40,693 nt of DNA from Alphaproteobacteria bacterium (GTDB lineage Bacteria > Pseudomonadota > Alphaproteobacteria > UBA8366 > GCA-2717185): the NCBI GenBank assembly GCA_040905865.1, contig JBBDQU010000029.1, positions 1-40,693 on the forward strand, written 5' to 3'. The notes under the pieces were generated by a model that was not told where the DNA came from, searched no databases, and saw only the letters and a list, made by a program, of their open reading frames with translations. The translations under genes were made by a program, and so were the position numbers. Positions 39,811 to 40,693 of the stretch are shown here, piece after piece. Positions within the stretch are counted from its first letter, which is position 1, and every line of letters starts with the position of its first letter.

Positions 39811-40656
39811 GTGTGGGAGACGGGCTTGCAGGCAGTCGACGACGTACCGATCTGGCATCTGGCGGTGCTCGCGCTGGTTCAGGGGGTGACCGAATTCCTT
39901 CCGATCAGCTCCTCTGCGCATTTGATCCTCGTCCCCTACATGACCGGATGGACGGATCAGGGCCTTGCCATCGATGTGGCGATGCATATCGGCACCTTGC
40001 TCGCCGTCCTTGTGTATTTCCGCCGTGATGTCGCCCGTCTGGCAGTGGGCACGCTCAACTTCCGCAGCGGATCAGAAGATGCCCGTCTCGCCGGCCAGCT
40101 CGTGCTGGCCACGCTGCCCGTGGTGGCGGCCGGCTACGTGCTATACGACCAGATCGCCACGCAGTGGCGCAGCGTACCGCTTATCGTGCTGACCACTGCC
40201 GCTTTCGGGCTGCTCCTGTGGGCCGCGGACCGGCGCGCACAGAGCAATGCCGGCGGGCTACCAGGGCTGGGCTGGGGGCAGGCGGCTGTCATCGGGCTCG
40301 CGCAGGCTCTCGCCCTCGTGCCGGGGGTGAGCCGCTCGGGCATCACCATGACCGCCGGGCTCTTTGCCGGGCTCTCGCGCACCGAGGCCGCGCGCTTCTC
40401 ACTGCTTCTATCGATTCCGACAACGGCTGCTGCGGGCTTGCTGGCAACCGTTGAATTGGTCCGCTCGCACGATGCGGCGATGCAGGCCAACGCGCTGTTT
40501 GCCGGAGCACTCGCCTTTGCCAGCGCATTGGCGGCGGTCACCCTGCTGATGCGCTGGCTGCGGCGCGCGACATTTACGCCCTTCGTCATCTACCGGCTGG
40601 CGTTGGCCGCGCTGTTGGCGGGCATGTTGCTTCTGGGGTTCTTGCCATCCGGCTAG
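39811..40656 (+). CDS. uppP: undecaprenyl-diphosphatase
   Basis: A 281-residue integral membrane phosphatase of the BacA/UppP family. Both signature regions are present: VQGVTEFLPISSSAHL near residues 27-42 and PGVSRSGITMTAGL near residue 170. It dephosphorylates undecaprenyl diphosphate to recycle the lipid carrier for cell-wall synthesis and gives bacitracin resistance. The start is GTG 39811, two bases after corA; no better in-frame start is seen. The enzyme is metal-dependent, so pairing with a magnesium channel is sensible. The palindromic repeat begins directly at its stop codon. Confidence 0.94.
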   Translation: MWETGLQAVDDVPIWHLAVLALVQGVTEFLPISSSAHLILVPYMTGWTDQGLAIDVAMHIGTLLAVLVYFRRDVARLAVGTLNFRSGSEDARLAGQLVLATLPVVAAGYVLYDQIATQWRSVPLIVLTTAAFGLLLWAADRRAQSNAGGLPGLGWGQAAVIGLAQALALVPGVSRSGITMTAGLFAGLSRTEAARFSLLLSIPTTAAAGLLATVELVRSHDAAMQANALFAGALAFASALAAVTLLMRWLRRATFTPFVIYRLALAALLAGMLLLGFLPSG

Positions 40657-40693
40657 GGCAGATCGCCTTTTATCTGACGCAATAATTGCGTCA
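40657..40693. repeat. partial second copy of the interspersed palindrome, cut by the window end
   Basis: From 40665 to the end, 28 of 29 bases match 16701-16729 (GCCTTTTATCTGACGCAAT, one centre base changed, then ATTGCGTCA). The preceding GCAGATC matches the outer arm of the internal copy read in reverse. The other half lies beyond the window. Confidence 0.85.

Overview
The window is GC-rich DNA with short intergenic gaps and alphaproteobacterial gene types: an ELM1-family protein, a zf-CHCC zinc-finger protein beside polA, ATP-dependent pckA, CbtBA, several Ldh-family and TctABC genes, and RNA-polymerase-like TTGAC(N16-18) promoters. I infer a free-living alphaproteobacterium, probably Rhodospirillales-like. 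The genus cannot be told from the sequence.

Region 1 (about 1-15.6 kb) is a catabolic and transport region. It holds a 3-hydroxyisobutyrate dehydrogenase-type enzyme, a HigBA-like toxin-antitoxin pair, a luciferase-like oxidoreductase divergent from an MmgE/PrpD protein, and an alpha/beta-hydrolase relative that lacks its serine nucleophile. Next comes a tripartite tricarboxylate transporter operon (binding protein, TctB, TctA) that runs on into two paralogous alpha/beta hydrolases, followed by a VOC protein, an Ldh-family dehydrogenase, an MFS transporter, and a three-gene operon (SDR, hydrolase, ketopantoate reductase-like). The substrates are not evident from sequence. Together the genes look like uptake and oxidation of organic acids or their esters.

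Region 2 (15.7-18.0 kb) contains a CAT tRNA, a single-domain rhodanese, and then about 750 bases without protein genes. That stretch carries the most unusual structure in the window: two tandem minus-strand copies of a structured RNA of about 220 nt. They share a perfect 75-nt 3' portion ending in a strong intrinsic terminator, and several upstream stems are kept by compensatory base changes. Between them sits a composite of three adjacent palindromes, part of which recurs at the right end of the window. A LysR gene lies directly upstream of the RNAs on the same strand.

Region 3 (18-25.6 kb) carries an ELM1-family gene divergent from an Lrp/AsnC regulator, the cobalt transporter genes cbtB-cbtA, a HugZ-like protein and pckA. 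Convergent to pckA is a tightly overlapping five-gene minus-strand operon. It encodes a nitrile hydratase/thiocyanate hydrolase-type enzyme with a split beta chain and a cobalt-type CTLCSC alpha chain with a His-rich N-terminus, followed by a lipoprotein and a YqaA-like membrane protein.

Region 4 (25.6-35.8 kb) is mostly minus strand: a three-domain LplT-PlsC-acyl-ACP synthetase (Aas) with its TetR regulator and a striking operator, a GST, a second Ldh-family enzyme, DNA polymerase I and a zinc-finger protein, with a divergent lipoprotein lysophospholipase-like gene.

Region 5 (35.8-40.7 kb) begins at a tRNA-Arg(CCG) gene and looks like accessory DNA: a ParDE module, the decayed C-terminal part of a large serine recombinase, a Fic protein and a gene-poor AT-rich stretch, then corA and uppP. 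The window ends inside a second copy of the palindromic repeat.
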